64,000 nt of DNA from contig OZ231127.1 of the NCBI GenBank assembly GCA_965153355.1, positions 15,190,001 through 15,254,000 of the forward strand, written 5' to 3'. Shown here piece after piece: positions 15,901 to 27,200 of the stretch. Source of the DNA: Flaccisagitta enflata. Its lineage: Eukaryota > Chaetognatha > Sagittoidea > Aphragmophora. The position numbers and the translations under genes were made by a program. The notes beneath the pieces were generated by a model. The model ran no database searches, had not been told where the DNA came from, and saw only the letters and a list, made by a program, of their open reading frames with translations. Position 1 is the stretch's first letter; every line of letters starts with the position of its first letter.

Positions 15901-18900
15901 GCGCCATTTTAAAGAACGCAAAAAAATCTTTCGTTCCATCATGAATTTCATCTAGATCGGTTGAAAAACATAAGAAACAAGCTTTCTAAGTTGGATGAAG
16001 TTTGATTCAATCTTAATGATTTAATCTCCCCCTAACATTGGAAGCTTATTGTTTTTTGGCGCCCTTTTAAAAAAACACAACAAATTAGTTGTATGGGGGT
16101 GGGCTGGGTCAGTGTTGCGGGTGGGCAGGAGCCGCCGAATTTGTTGTAGACCAGGTCTTTGGCATATGAATCATCAATCTTTTAAGCATTTTTTCTGTTT
16201 TTGGGCAGCGGCCTCAAAGGGGCCGATGACGTATGCTTTTACACATAGGGGAAATTTCTCCTTCTCTTTCTCCTTCTCCTTCTCCATCCCCCCCTCAAGG
16301 CCCAAAGCCTTGCCTCGAAGCTCAATACCCAGTCTTGAGGCTCAAATCTCAATCTTGAGGCTCAAATTCCAGCCTCAAGGCTAAAATCCCAGCCCCAAGG
16401 ATCAAATTCCAATCTCAAGACTCAAATCCTAGCCTCGAAGCTCAAATCCCAGCCTCGACGCTCAAATCCCAGCCTCGACGCTCAAATCCCAGCCTCGACG
16501 CTCAAATCCCAGCCTCGACGCTCAAATCCCAGCCTCGACGCTCAAATCCCAGCCTCGACGCTCAAATCCCAGCCTCGACGCTCAAATCCCAGCCTCAAAG
16601 CTCAAATCCCAGCCTCAAAGCTCAAATCCCAGCCTCAAAGCTCAAATCCCAGCCTCAAAGCTCAAATCCTAGCCTCGAAGTTCAAATCCCAGCCTCAAAG
16701 CTCAAATCCCAGCCTCGAGGCATAAATACCAACCTTGAAGCTCAAATTCCAACCTTGAAGCTCAAATTCCAGCCTCAAGGCCACGATTCCAGCCTCCAGG
16801 CTCTTATTCCAGCCTTGAGGCTAAAAAAAAAACAGCATAGGTCATTGGTCCCTTCGGGGCCCCTGCCCCTCTTACCACCTCACACCCACATTCACTCACA
16901 TAGGGGCAATGGGTACCGCTGACCATATAACGCTTTTGCGACTGTTGATCCATCCTGTCTCTTTGGAGCTAAGGACAAACTGTATATCATTGGGTGAATA
17001 CCATTGTCTTCATTGTCGTAATATCAGATGAATCCCGAAGAGAGAAATGGACGTATTAGATCATGCGCAAGAGAGAAAACAGCATAGGGCTGAGATGAGG
17101 GTAGCAAAAGAACACGAGAGAAAACAAAAATATGAGGAAGAAATAGTCAGATGGTCAGCGGTACCCCTTGCCCTTGCGGTACCCCTTGCCCCTATCTGAG
17201 TGTATGCAGGTGTGAGGTGGTTAGAGGGGCAGCGGCCCCAAAGGGGCCAATGACCTACGCTGTTTTTATTGGGCAGCGACCCCAAAGGGGACTAAGTCCT
17301 GTAGAACACAGGGGAACTTTTGTTTGTCATTCTGTCCGTCTGTTTGTCCGTGCATCCCCCCCAAGGCCCACTCAGCCTAAAATCTGCCCTCTTAGGTCTG
17401 AAATTTACCCTCTCAGGCCTGAAATCTACCCTCTCAGGCCATGAATCTGCCCTCTCAAGCCTGAAATCTGCCCTCTCAGATTTGAAATCTGTCCTCTCAG
17501 GCCTGAAATCTGCTCTCACAGATTCAAGGCCTGAGAGGGCAGATTTCAGGCCTGAGAGGTTAAATTTCAGGCCTGAGAGGGCAGATTTTGGGCCTGAGAG
17601 GTCCTGGGGGGAACGGATGGATGGACGGATGGACGGAATGACAAACGAAAGTCCCCCTGTGTTCTACAGGACTTCGTTCCCTTCGGGGCCGCTGCCCTGC
17701 TTCCTCTCACTCTATTTCACAATCACGCAAAGCAGGGCAACAGGTATCGCTGACCAGATATTGCCTTTGGGCGACCTGTTTGAGCTTCAAGGCTGGAATT
17801 AGGGCCTGGAGGCTGGGATATGAGCCTTGTGGCTGGGATTTGAGCCTTAGGGCTGGGATTTGGGCCTTGAGACTAGGATTTGGGCCTCGAGACTAGAATT
17901 GGGGCCTCGACGGGAGGGAGGACAGAGAAGAAGAAGGAGAAGGAGAAATTTCCCCTGTGTGAAAGCATAGGTCATCAGCCCCTTTGAGGCCGCTGCCCAA
18001 AAGCAGAAGCGGAGATGCACTTAGATGACTTAGAGGCGTTTCTCAATGTTCAGGGATTTCACGAGGCTGAAAGAATATATGATGCTTGTGACCTAGAATA
18101 TGCACCTGCTGACAAGAAACAAAAAATTTTATCAAACTTCACCCAGTTTTGAAAGCTTGATTGTTATTCAACTAATTGAGATGAAATTCATGAGATAAAG
18201 AAAGATTTTATGTGCTCTTTAAAATGCCGCCAAGTGCGATCTTTTATCTTTTCTGGTTTAGAAATGACATTCTTTTACTCAAACTTCGCCAATATTTGCA
18301 AACTTGTTACTTTGTTGTATTTCAACCGATTTTGATGGAATTCATGATGAAAAGAAAGGATTTTTTGTGCTTTTCAAAATGGCGCCAAGCACGATCTTCT
18401 ATCTTTATTTGTTGAGAAGCAGTAAGCTTCCAAAGTTAGGAGTGAAATTGATGTGATTATAAGAGTTCACTCAAACTTCATCCAAGTTTGCAAGCTTGTT
18501 ACTTCGTTGTTTTTCAACCAATTTAGATGAAATTCATGAGGAAAAGAAAGGATTTTTTGTGTTCTTTAAAATGGCGCCAAGCGCGGTTTTCTATCTCTAT
18601 TCGTTTAGAAGCAGTAAGTTTCCAAAGTTAGGGGTGAAATTGATGTAATTACAATAATTCACTCAAAGTTCATCCAAGTTTGCAAGCTTGTAACATCATT
18701 GTTTTTCAACCAATTTAGATGAAATTCATGAGGTAAAGAAAGGATTTTTTGTGTTCTTTAAAATGGCGCCAAGCGCGGTTTTCCAGCTCTATTCGTTTAG
18801 AAGCAGTAAGTTTCCAAAGTTAGGAGTGAAATTGATGTAATTACAATAATTCACTCAAAGTTCATCCAAGTTTGCAAGCTTGTCACATCATTGTTTTTCA

Positions 18901-20581
18901 ACCAATTTAGATGAAATTCATGAGGTAAAGAAAGGATTTTTTGTGCTCTTTAAATCGGCGCCAAGCGCGATTTTCTATCCTTATTCGTTTAGAAGCAGTA
19001 AGCTTCCGAAGTTGAGGGTGCCATTGATCCCTTGAAATATTGATATCATGGTTTTTGATCACCAAAATGAGGAATGTGCGAGTGGCAAATTACGCCGGTG
19101 ATCCCATTCTCGGCCCTGGGGGCTTCAGTCTATATATATAGAAAGAAAAACACTCCTGGCTGGGGTCCCAAAATGGATAATAACGGAGATACCGATTTCT
19201 ACTGTCTATTGTCCCGCGCTCGTCGAATAAGAAGCAAGCAGTTTTTGCAGTCGCTGCAAGTGGCGCTTTTTGGATCGAGCGAGGATTGGAAGCAATTAAT
19301 GAAACCACGTGCAAGCCAATCTGACCTCCCAGTTGCACTAATTTAGGTAGAGATAGTGATGCAATAAAACATTGTTTATCGCTGACCAACTAACGGGCTG
19401 GTTCTTTTCCACTTACAGATGGCGTTTTGGACAACGAAGAACCGGCTGCTCCTCCTCCTCCTCTTGATTCTCCTCTTCCTCATCCTGCACTTCCTCTTGA
19501 TCCTCCTCTTCCTCATCCTGCACTTCCTCCTCTTGCGACTCCTCTGCCACAGCAAACGCCACCTGCAGTTGATCTCGCCACACCCGAACAAATTGCAAAG
19601 GTGGATCTCTCCAACGACAACGGCTTTATGGACTGCATCGTCTTAGAGTGAATGACAACAATAGAAACAATAACTGGCGTTACGAGTTCAAACCAAACTC
19701 AATTCCAATGCGTAGAATATTCTCAGGAATGATTGTCCCTGATAATGAATTCATGCAATGTTTGTTCGTATTCATATACATTGTCAAAATCAAATGGTGT
19801 ATAAAAAAGACTTTCACATAGAAATACGAATATTCTGATTGGTGGAGTAGCCAAAAGGAGAACGCTTTTCATATCATTCATTTTAACTATCGAAGCCTTC
19901 TAATTTTCAAAGGTTGTATCTAAGTAGACATTCTCCTATGATTTGGTCACACACGCTAATTAGTATATTGCGGTCGGAGGTCTTTCTTCCATACTTCGAA
20001 ACGAAATCTAGATTGGCAATCGGATATAAAAGAGAAAGGTTTCATGTATGCTTCTGTGAGCTATTGTCATCGTAAATACGAAATCAGGAGGTCGTTGTTG
20101 GTACAGTGAGATGAAATTCCTCAGATATGGAGGACAGATTCAGATTCAGATGAAAAACCCAATTGATTGCGGTAACGTATTTTCTTATCCGGGTTTGTTA
20201 TGATTGGGGGCCGGCCAAGTTACAGAGTTTTCGTCGATATGAGTCACTCATTAGCTACAATCGATAGTTTCACTCTGCATTTATAGACGTCACATGTGAC
20301 CTACTACGAGAATTGGCGGTCGTAATCTTCCTATCCACTAGTACACACGTCCCTGCAACTTCTGCCGACGACGACAACGACGACGAAGACAGATTTGGAG
20401 GGAAATGTTGCTCCTGCACCAAGACCATGACCTGTTCCAGTTCGAGTTGGTCGGAAGTGGTCACGGCCGGATTGTTGGACGCCGAAACTGATCTATCCGC
20501 TGTCTCGAGATCCCGACGAGACGGCAACGGAACGTAACGCGGCTCCTCCACGCCGGAAGTTAGTTGCTCTTTCTCAGCCAT
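11202..20581 (-). CDS. Predicted basic protein with C-terminal membrane segment, 453 residues
   Basis: Five exons give one phase-consistent frame: 20305-20581, 14003-14296, 13005-13407, 11583-11758 and 11202-11413. The protein starts MAEKEQLTSGVEEPRYVPLP, then has an acidic Asp/Asn-rich region and a strongly basic region (PSRKRK, SSKRRERNEK, PFKKRASSPIF). Next comes a Cys/Trp/Phe-rich stretch (CWCVCNPFSWFTLLFSHW), then a clear membrane helix (LLAFAFNFLCFVGFVVVMWV) about 50 residues from the C-terminus. The last two exons are well supported by codon third-position bias and TM content. The 14003-14296 exon and the donor choices are weaker, and the exons may belong to more than one gene. A basic domain plus a late TM helix would suit a tail-anchored or inner-nuclear-membrane protein, but that is inference. 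All exons lie inside ACAT1 intron 1. Confidence 0.4.
11870..12062. repeat. GAAAGAAAGAGT purine-rich tandem repeat
   Basis: Units of GTGAAAGAAAGAAAGA repeat with small variations. The minus strand reads as long Phe/Leu/Ser-rich open frames, which are repeat artefacts. Confidence 0.8.
12105..12247. mobile_element. Small foldback MITE (~140 bp)
   Basis: Two arms of about 60 bp are inverted copies: GTGAAATTCTTAATCTGTCT...GCATGGCCCTTTTCTT and its reverse complement, ending AATTTCATATGAG. The loop is about 15-20 bp. It is non-coding. Confidence 0.65.
12466..12906. repeat. GAAA-type microsatellite array
   Basis: About 440 bp of GAAAGAAAG, AGAAATAGAAAGAAAAG and related units, ending in a pure (GAAA)n tract near 12815-12905. 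The Phe/Leu/Ser-rich open frames on the minus strand here are artefacts. Confidence 0.9.
14690..15060. repeat. TTTC/TTCC-type pyrimidine microsatellite
   Basis: Degenerate TTTCTTTCTTCC repeats with poly-T ends. It sits close to the left end of the large foldback structure at 15318. No gene is supported. A reversed hairpin module (GTTGCGTAGCACGCGACAAA) lies just upstream near 14580-14630. Confidence 0.85.
15420..16050 (+). repeat. ~191-bp tandem repeat, left arm
   Basis: The marker GGCGCCATTTTAAAGAAC recurs near 15517, 15708 and 15902, a spacing of about 191-194 bp. Each unit also contains AACAAGCTTGCAAAGTTGGA and CACCCCTAACTTTG. Units differ by a few percent. Confidence 0.8.
16190..16870. 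repeat. Capped ~20-bp iteron array (CTCAAATCCCAGCCTCGACG)
   Basis: A cap containing GGGCAGCGGCCTCAAAGGGG (from about 16203) is followed, after a CTTCTC-rich stretch, by roughly 26 copies of a 20-bp unit. Seven or more central copies near 16450-16600 are identical and flanking ones are diverged. An inverted cap (GCATAGGTCATTGGTCCC, TTCGGGGCCCCTGCCCC) ends the block near 16835-16870. The homogeneous centre with degenerate edges is typical of arrays that grow by unequal exchange or slippage. Confidence 0.75.
17226..17702. repeat. Inner capped foldback with ~20-bp CTGAAATCTGCCCTCTCAGG units
   Basis: The left side carries GGGCAGCGACCCCAAAGGGG, AAGTCCTGTAGAACACAGGG and a TCTGTCCGTCTGTTTGTCCG tract. 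About 10 units of CTGAAATCTGCCCTCTCAGG follow and then switch to the opposite orientation near 17520. It closes with a GGATGGACGG tract, CCCCTGTGTTCTACAGGACT and TTCGGGGCCGCTGCCC. It is a complete palindromic element nested within the larger one. Confidence 0.7.
18130..19020 (-). repeat. ~191-bp tandem repeat, right arm (inverted)
   Basis: Reverse-orientation copies of the 15420-16050 unit. AAATGGCGCCAAGC or close variants occur near 18222, 18378, 18570, 18763 and 18955, spacing about 156-193 bp. The two middle units are nearly identical, suggesting recent amplification or homogenisation. Confidence 0.8.
19427..19651 (+). CDS. Possible terminal exon, Pro-rich, unassigned
   Basis: A plus-strand acceptor (TTCTTTTCCACTTACAG) precedes a frame with two direct copies of a Pro/Leu-rich repeat (LDSPLPHPALP, LDPPLPHPALP). 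It ends in a more normal-looking tail (PEQIAKVDLSNDNGFMDCIV) and a stop near 19649. The same acceptor sequence reads as a strong donor on the minus strand, where the frame is acidic (EEEVQDEEEEDQEE), so the strand is uncertain. A short frame upstream (19175-19345, starting MDNNGDTDFYC) cannot be joined to it in phase. No function is assigned. Confidence 0.25.
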   Translation: MDNEEPAAPPPPLDSPLPHPALPLDPPLPHPALPPLATPLPQQTPPAVDLATPEQIAKVDLSNDNGFMDCIVLE

Positions 20582-20931
20582 TTTTGGTATTACAAGATAG
20601 TACAGGAAAGACTCTTTAATCTCTGCACAGTCACAAGATTTTTAAAAAAAGCAAGTTGACACGATAAGTTCAATTGACAAATTCAATCAATCAAGTTTTT
20701 GTGAAATGGGCATTTGATTCAACAAGTGGAAAAAACAAATTTTCTTGAAAGAAGACTTTTACACATTAAGGTCAAGAAGCGGTTTTGTTAGAACAATACG
20801 GCGTGGGCACAACTTTTAATCCTGAAGCTTTATGTCGTGGGCGCAAATTCTAATCATGAAGCTATAGCTTATACTATATACTACCTATATGCCTACACGC
20901 GCAAATCATCGTATCAAAAATTCAACCGCAC

Positions 20932-21123
20932 CTTCAAAGCGACGGCCCCCAGTTGAGTGGCGGGAATGTCTTTGAGAGATCCTTGGTAGGATCCAATGGG
21001 TGTCCGAACGGCACTCACCACGACCACCGATCGCTGGGATAACGATCCGCTGCATGACGTGGAAAATTGTCTCTCGATAGTGCCTACAACATGTGGCGCC
21101 AGTCTCGTCGCGACGCGCATCAT
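20932..21123 (-). CDS. ACAT1: ACAT1 exon 1 (mitochondrial presequence and thiolase N-terminus)
   Basis: The exon encodes 64 residues from the ATG at 21121-21123. A basic, hydroxylated leader ([20 protein letters not shown]) fits a mitochondrial targeting signal, and [19 protein letters not shown] with [11 protein letters not shown] is the start of the thiolase fold. The donor is AAG|GTGCGG, phase 0, which joins exactly to exon 2 (SALSRISLSEDAIEEVFFGN) at 7726. The two parts are complementary without overlap, so this is most simply the first exon of the same gene, 13.2 kb upstream. The alternative is that it starts a second thiolase or is misplaced by assembly. Confidence 0.85.
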
Positions 21124-21345
21124 TTGCCGAATCAAGTCTTAGAATACATAAATATCGCTTAAGTCCTCATAGGCTCTACAAACTGTCGGTCATCCAACAA
21201 CTGAAGGGTGATCAGAAAGATTGATTTGATCGTAAAAACAAGGAGATCTCGAATCTACTTTCATGTGAGGTATGTTAAATATAGAACTCCGGCTGAATTT
21301 ACGTTAAAAACATAACAATCACAGAAAAAAATCTGATCAGTATCT

Positions 21346-22678
21346 GGGTCCGCGACGGAAGGGGGTTATAGATCACCAATTCCATAAGATCGCTATGACC
21401 AAAAGATTGCTAACCCCGTAAGTTCGCTAAAACTACAATTCTTTACATTAAGAGCCTCCATACAAAGTTTCATGCAAATCCGTTGAAAAATGGCAAAGTT
21501 ATGCACATTTTTCACTTTTAGGCTAGTAGGGTGGTTGGGTGGTAAACTGGTTTGGATAAATAGTGTGCATATGTTGAGTTCTTCCATTAGGAGACTCCAT
21601 ACCAAGTTTCAACCAAATTAGTTGAAAAATGACAAAGTTACGCAAGTTTTTCACTTTTAGGCCGGTTGGCTGGTTGGGTGGTAGGTCGGTTTGGCCGATT
21701 AGCATGCTCAAATGCATATAAATCATATACATATGTTGAGGCCTTCCATTTAGAGACTCCATACCAAATTTCAGCCAAATCGGTTGAAAAATGCCAAAGT
21801 TATGCACGTTTTTCACTTTTAGGCCGGTAGGCTGGTTGGGTGGTAGGCTGGTTTAACAGGATAAATAGTTTGCATATGCTGAGTCCTTCCATTTAGAGAC
21901 TCCATACCAAGTTTCAACCAAATCAGTTGAAAAATGACAAAGTTACGCAAGTTTTTCACTTTTAGGCCGGTTGGTTAGGTTGGTAGGTAGGTGCTTTGGC
22001 CAGTTAGCATGCTCAAATGCATATAAATCATATACATATGTTGAGGCCTTCCATTTAGAGACTCCATACCAAATTTCAGCCAAATCGGTTGAAAAATGCC
22101 AAAGTTATGCACGTTTTTCACTTTTAGGCCGGTAGGCTGGTTGGGTGGTAGGCTGGTTTGACAGGATAAATAGTGTGCATATGTTGAGTTCTTCCATTTA
22201 GAGACTATATACCAAGTTTCAACCAAATCGGTTGAAAAATGACAAAGTTATGCAAGTTTTTCACTTTTAGGCCGGTTGGCTGGTTGGGTGGTAGGTCGGT
22301 TTGGCCGGTTAGCATGCTCAAATGCATATAAATCATATACATATGTTGAGTCCTTCCATTTAGAGACTCCATACCAAATTTCAGCCAAATCGGTTGAAAA
22401 ATGCCAAAGTTATGCACGTTTTTCACTTTTAGGCCGGTAGGCTGGTTGGGCCGGTTGGGTTGGTCGGATCACAAAAATCGGATAGGATGTAAAGCGCCTT
22501 ACCCTATTACAACTTCCCACCAAATATGAACCAAATCGGTCAAAGCATAAAAAAGTTATCCATTTTTTAAAATCCGTAACAACGACGACAACGACAACGA
22601 CAACGACAACAACGACGACGACGACACCCACCCGCCTTGAATTATAGTCCGCGTCGGAATGATATTCCGTCGCGGACA
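21346..22678. repeat. Dimeric satellite with hairpin end
   Basis: Segments bearing TTAGAGACTCCATACCAA recur near 21593, 21757, 21897, 22058, 22201 and 22363, with spacings alternating between about 162 and 141 bp; this is an A-B dimer of about 303 bp. The array is followed by a (GACAAC)n tract (22575-22625) and a terminal hairpin (GTCCGCGTCGGAAT...ATTCCGTCGCGGAC, ending near 22677). TCCGCGACGGAA also occurs at the left edge near 21349, so the whole may be one mobile unit. Confidence 0.65.
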
Positions 22679-22843
22679 AAAACAATCAGTAAATATCGCT
22701 TCAATGTGACTTCATCGGCTTATAGTGTTCAAAACGCCATCGCCATTGTTCCTTTTTCAATAAATAACCAAAGGTTCCATCAAAATGTCAAGTTTTTTTT
22801 TTTCATTATGTGCAACCAAAAAAGTCTTGGCTCAAGAAGGAAA

Positions 22844-23804
22844 TCACAACATCGTGAGAATCGTCGCCAAAATAACCGATCCAGCCGCCATAATGTATCC
22901 AGTTTGGTAGACCTAAATTATTGAGTGGAAGCCTCAGATTATTCAATATTTCTTATTATTTCTAATGTGAAGCATACAACTGTGTGACAGTTTTCAACTC
23001 AATAAATAATCCATTGTCATTGAGTATCTTACCTGATCGATCTTGAGCATACTCTTCGTGTCCCACACCAAATGGCGAATGCCGGCGAGCGTGTGATAAG
23101 AGACGCACCACGCCATGATGAATTTGGTACCGTAATGGAACCACGCCGGAAGACCCAGACACCTCAAATTGTTCAGGTGGACCGCGTAGGGGGAAGAGGA
23201 GAGGAACATACCAGCGGAGAATGCCGTAAGGCCTGAGTGAGAAAATCATGGTCAAATCTTGAATTTTGTGAAGACAGTTGTGAAGAAACCGATCAACTTG
23301 AAGTAAGATACTTACCAAGCCCGACCGCAACGCCGGTCATTCTGTTGGTGATTGACAGCATAGACGTCAGCTGCGGTGCGTAGATTTGGAGATGAGGCGA
23401 TACGGGTCTCTTTAAATCAACGTTCTTCTTCCAAAATTCATCGTGGGATTTCCCTTGTTCTCGCGTCGACGTGGAGAACCTGGAAATTTTAATTGGTAGG
23501 AGATACATTTAAAGACGACGACTCTATTACATCCCCGATTTCATGTGTACATATACTCTGTGCAATGTGCATCTAAAAACTCATTCCACTCACGAATTGC
23601 TGACGGCAGCGACGGTCGGAGTGAACTTTCTGAGAACTGCACTCGCCGAACTTCCGTGCAGCGATGTCCTGTTGGAAGAAAAGGATCATACTAAGTAACG
23701 TATCAAGCAAGGTGATTTATGTGTAGATAGTGAAGAACGGAGGAAAGAGAGAATGTGGAAAGAAGGGAGAAATAAGAAAAGATATCAAGGAAGAAGTACA
23801 TGCA

Positions 23805-23880
<76 letters not shown>

Positions 23881-24012
23881 AATAAAGAAAGAAGACGACA
23901 AGATGGAGAGAGAATGGAAGATGAAGACAGGAAGAAAGAAAGAATGAGAGAAAGAAAGAAAAAGAAAGAGAAAGAAAGAATAAACTCACCGTAATGCAAG
24001 TTGAAGCGACAT
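22844..24012 (-). CDS. SDHC: SDHC, succinate dehydrogenase cytochrome b560 subunit
   Basis: Membrane anchor of respiratory complex II in the inner mitochondrial membrane; it helps bind haem b and ubiquinone. Five exons fit in phase: 23990-24012, 23594-23668, 23316-23479, 23033-23232 and 22844-22912, coding 176 residues, close to the usual ~170. After a short presequence come the signature RPVSPHLQIYAPQLTSMLSI with NRMTG, then TM segments, then SYHTLAGIRHLVWD; His134 is the expected haem ligand. The last exon encodes the third TM (TGYIMAAGSVILATILTML) and a stop. Intron 1 contains a (GAAA)n microsatellite next to the donor of the tiny first exon. The gene starts about 256 bp beyond the SECISBP2 stop codon, in the same direction. 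Confidence 0.96.
23793..23980. repeat. GAAA microsatellite in SDHC intron 1
   Basis: A nearly pure (GAAA)n tract at 23805-23890 with degenerate AAAGAGAAAG sequence after it, ending about 10 bp from the exon 1 donor. Open frames across it on both strands are artefacts. Confidence 0.9.
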
Positions 24013-24267
24013 GATTTAATTCAAATATTTTATCTGGAAAGAAAACAACTTTTGTCTTGGTAAAATGGTCAAATAACAAAATATGGAAAAGCAAACTCTG
24101 ACAACTTGAAGCGACTAGAACATCACAGCGCAAAATTCCAAATACAAGTAAACTTCAAACACGAACAAAATTTGGCTGCAGATCAGTGTAACGTTCCGTC
24201 AAATCACTATCTGCAAAAACTGCCGCTGCGTTCCGCTTTGCCTTAGAGAAGCGGATTTTTTCTCATG

Positions 24268-27200
24268 TTATGATTTGTCGTCACTTGGCGCAGTTTCCAT
24301 GTCAATAGAGTTATTCAAGGCGGCCACTTTCTCGTCGTATTCTTGTGTTTTCACTTCGACTTTGGCCTTGAGTTGTTTGACGATGGCCTCGCATCCGCCG
24401 TAGTCTCGCACGCCGACGCAGGAAACCGGAACCGGCTTCTTCATCAACTTGCCGAAAGCGAATCGGGACATGGTGAAAACCGTGAAGACGTTGAGAGACT
24501 TGGCTTCTTGCAGGATCTGATCCAAGACGTCGTCGAGTCCACCGGTGGCTTTGATCGACTCGACGTCCGAGGCGACCAACAGGAGCTGATAGAGGGGAGG
24601 AAAGGGTTCAAAAGGACAAATTAAGGAGGAAATTCAGTGGTCCACGATGGTCTGTTAGTAGCAAGCGAACCTGAGCTCCGTCACAGCGCTCAAATCCTGA
24701 AGTTAGATATTGACATTTTCTGCATTTTTAGTAATAATAGTGATCTTACATAAAAAGACACCTAAACAAACATTCCTCATAGGCAGGTGGCCTCACAGCA
24801 AGAAAAAAGCCGAGAAAAACGACCCTATCCTCACCTATAAATATTTAGATATTAGCACAACTTTTGACTTGATTGAATGGGTATTTATAATTGAGGTCCC
24901 CTCGAGTTTCCGAGATATGTTATTGAGGAGTAAAACTGCTGTCTGAAACTGTTTTTGTTACAGATTTTCTCTAATGGTAACTCACCGTAATCATCATTTC
25001 TTTAAAGGATGGTAAAGCATAAAAATAAAGAAAATCGCAGATTCTGTTTTGAACTGCAGAAAAGATGACCGCGCAGAAAACGATCTTTTCTAAACTGTCA
25101 TCGTTTAAGTATATTAGGCTAGTTTGTATGAAAATGGATAATGGCTTAAATTTCTTTTTACAAATAGTATTATGAATAGCTTATTAAGGGATTTCCGTAT
25201 GAAAATGATAATTGACATGATACAAAATTTTCGCTACCCCATACTACTGTTAGGACAGACACAACCAGACTGATCCCCCCTTTCAATAAACCAACTCACT
25301 TTAATCTTCTTGAGTTTGACGTATTTCAGGACTTCTCTGAGCCCATTGAAGAATCTCCTCTTGGTTTTGAACATGTTGACAGCGGCTTCTTTTTCCTTGA
25401 AATAGATTTTATCCTGGAATCTCATGAGCTCCAGCATGAGACTTTTCACGAGCGCGTTCAGCTCGGCGTCGACAAAATGCGTGCAGTATTCTCGAAACTT
25501 GCGATTGTGGAGGGCCTGTCGTAAAGAGAAAATTGTGACAACGACGCAAACAACAAAGACGACGACAAAAACAAACGAGAACATAAGCAACAACGACAAC
25601 GAAAATGACAAAGCCATTACCAAAGACAATAACAAAGAGAAAGAAAACAACAACGAAGGCAACAAAAATAACCACGCCAACATCAAAGACGACGACAAGG
25701 AACAATGCCGAAACCGAGAACAATGACAACAACGACAATATCAACGACGCAAGCATAAAATACGGCAACAACGTTGACGACATCAACAAGCAAAACGACA
25801 ACAGCAGCGTGAAAATGACGTTGTCAACCCTTCTCACCTTGGGCCCCCAATGTTTTATTCTCTCTCCTTGCAATTCCTTCAGATTTTCCGCTACTTTCGC
25901 CTCCAACTCCTCGCGATCCAAGGAAAGAAAGTCCTCCAAGCCTTCAGTGTGTTTTTCAACGTCCTTCTCTTCGACGTTTTGCAATTTCGCTTCCTCTTTG
26001 ACACCGACTGGAGCTACACTTTCGGGGTTGTCCAGTGCGACGTGATCATCGGCGTCGTCGTTTTCACTCTCAGCGTCGGTGGTCAGCCAGTCTTCCTTAT
26101 CGACGGATGTCAACCGCATTTTAGCCGTGATCTCGTCGATGTCATCTTTCGGCCTTTCTTTCACCAACGCCAAAGGCGAATCATTTTCCGACTCGATCCC
26201 AACGCCAGCGTCAGGACTCGAGTCTTTGGACAGAACGAATTGAGCGTGAGGTGCGTGAAGGGCCGCTTGCAGTCGTAGTAACAACTCTCGCCTTTGATTA
26301 CGCAGTTGCCGTTCGGACATAATAACGCGCTTCATTTTAGAAGGACGCTTGGTTTTCGGCCTCTCTCGCTCTTTGCCTCGAAGCCGAATGCCGCCTTGAG
26401 GGAATGAAATTGAGAAGAAAAGCTAAGAAAAGGACGAGAGTGGCAAGTAGGAAAGACAGAAACAAAAACAAACTGGCAGAGGAAAGAAAGAGAGAAGAGA
26501 AAGTCAGAAAGATCAGCTAAGACAGACAGAAATGAAAAAAAGCTTAAAAACAACAGTAGGCAAGAAGTCAGCGGGAAATCAAGAGGATTGCAGTGGAAAA
26601 AAAAGTTGTCAGAATTTTTAAACCACCATGTATATGCAATTCATTGCTCGAAATTCATCAATATCACAAAAAATCATTCAAAATCAAGTAGATCTATCGT
26701 CAGTCTATCGAGTAATATGTTTTTCTGTCGGAAAAATTTGATTAAAAATGAAGGAATAACTAATGAGTTTAGAAAACCGTCATATGAGGCCGCAAATCGC
26801 TTGGTAACGCGAGCGACTCAGGATAACCATGTAGGTTATGGCGTGGGGAATTCAAATCTGGTTTCAGAAATCTTTTAGCATGAAGCTGAAAAAAGCTAGA
26901 GCCAAAAGCTTACGATGGTATCTCGAACACAATGGAATCAAACGCGGAAGTAAATGAAACGCATAAAATTGACGCAAACGATCCACCTGTGCGTTTCCTG
27001 CAGTGTCCCCAAGTGATTTTTGGAGCTACTAGCCAAGTTGATGGCTCTATCTAGAATGTAGCTAGATTCTTTTCTTCACAATCTAGTCTACTATTTAAAC
27101 ATAAGGATTATACTACAAAGCAGCGTCAACATAGCTGCAACCCTTTTAAAGCTTAGTTTTGCTCAGTCCTTTGAAATGCACTTGAATATAGCTTAATCTA

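Larger units (their letters stand above)
15318..19165. mobile_element. 3.8-kb concentric foldback element
   Basis: The outer ends are inverted copies: CCAGGAGTGTTTTTCTTTCT near 15321 and its reverse complement near 19146-19165, each followed inward by a related segment (GAAGTCCCCGAGGCC against GAAGCCCCCAGGGCC). Inside come tandem units of about 191 bp: three to four on the left (15420-16050) and about five in the opposite orientation on the right (18130-19020). A second shell of conserved hairpin caps with ~20-bp repeats occupies 16190-16820 on the left and 17775-18003 on the right, and further inverted segments lie between. No open frame resembles a transposase. The layout recalls Foldback-type elements, with long arms built of direct repeats. 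Confidence 0.7.

Noticed and set aside
25409-25837. Hydrophobic C-terminal continuation of the SECISBP2 frame after KHWGPK
   Set aside because: The stretch is a repeat-filled intron: strong donor and acceptor sites flank it, and homology resumes exactly at [11 protein letters not shown].
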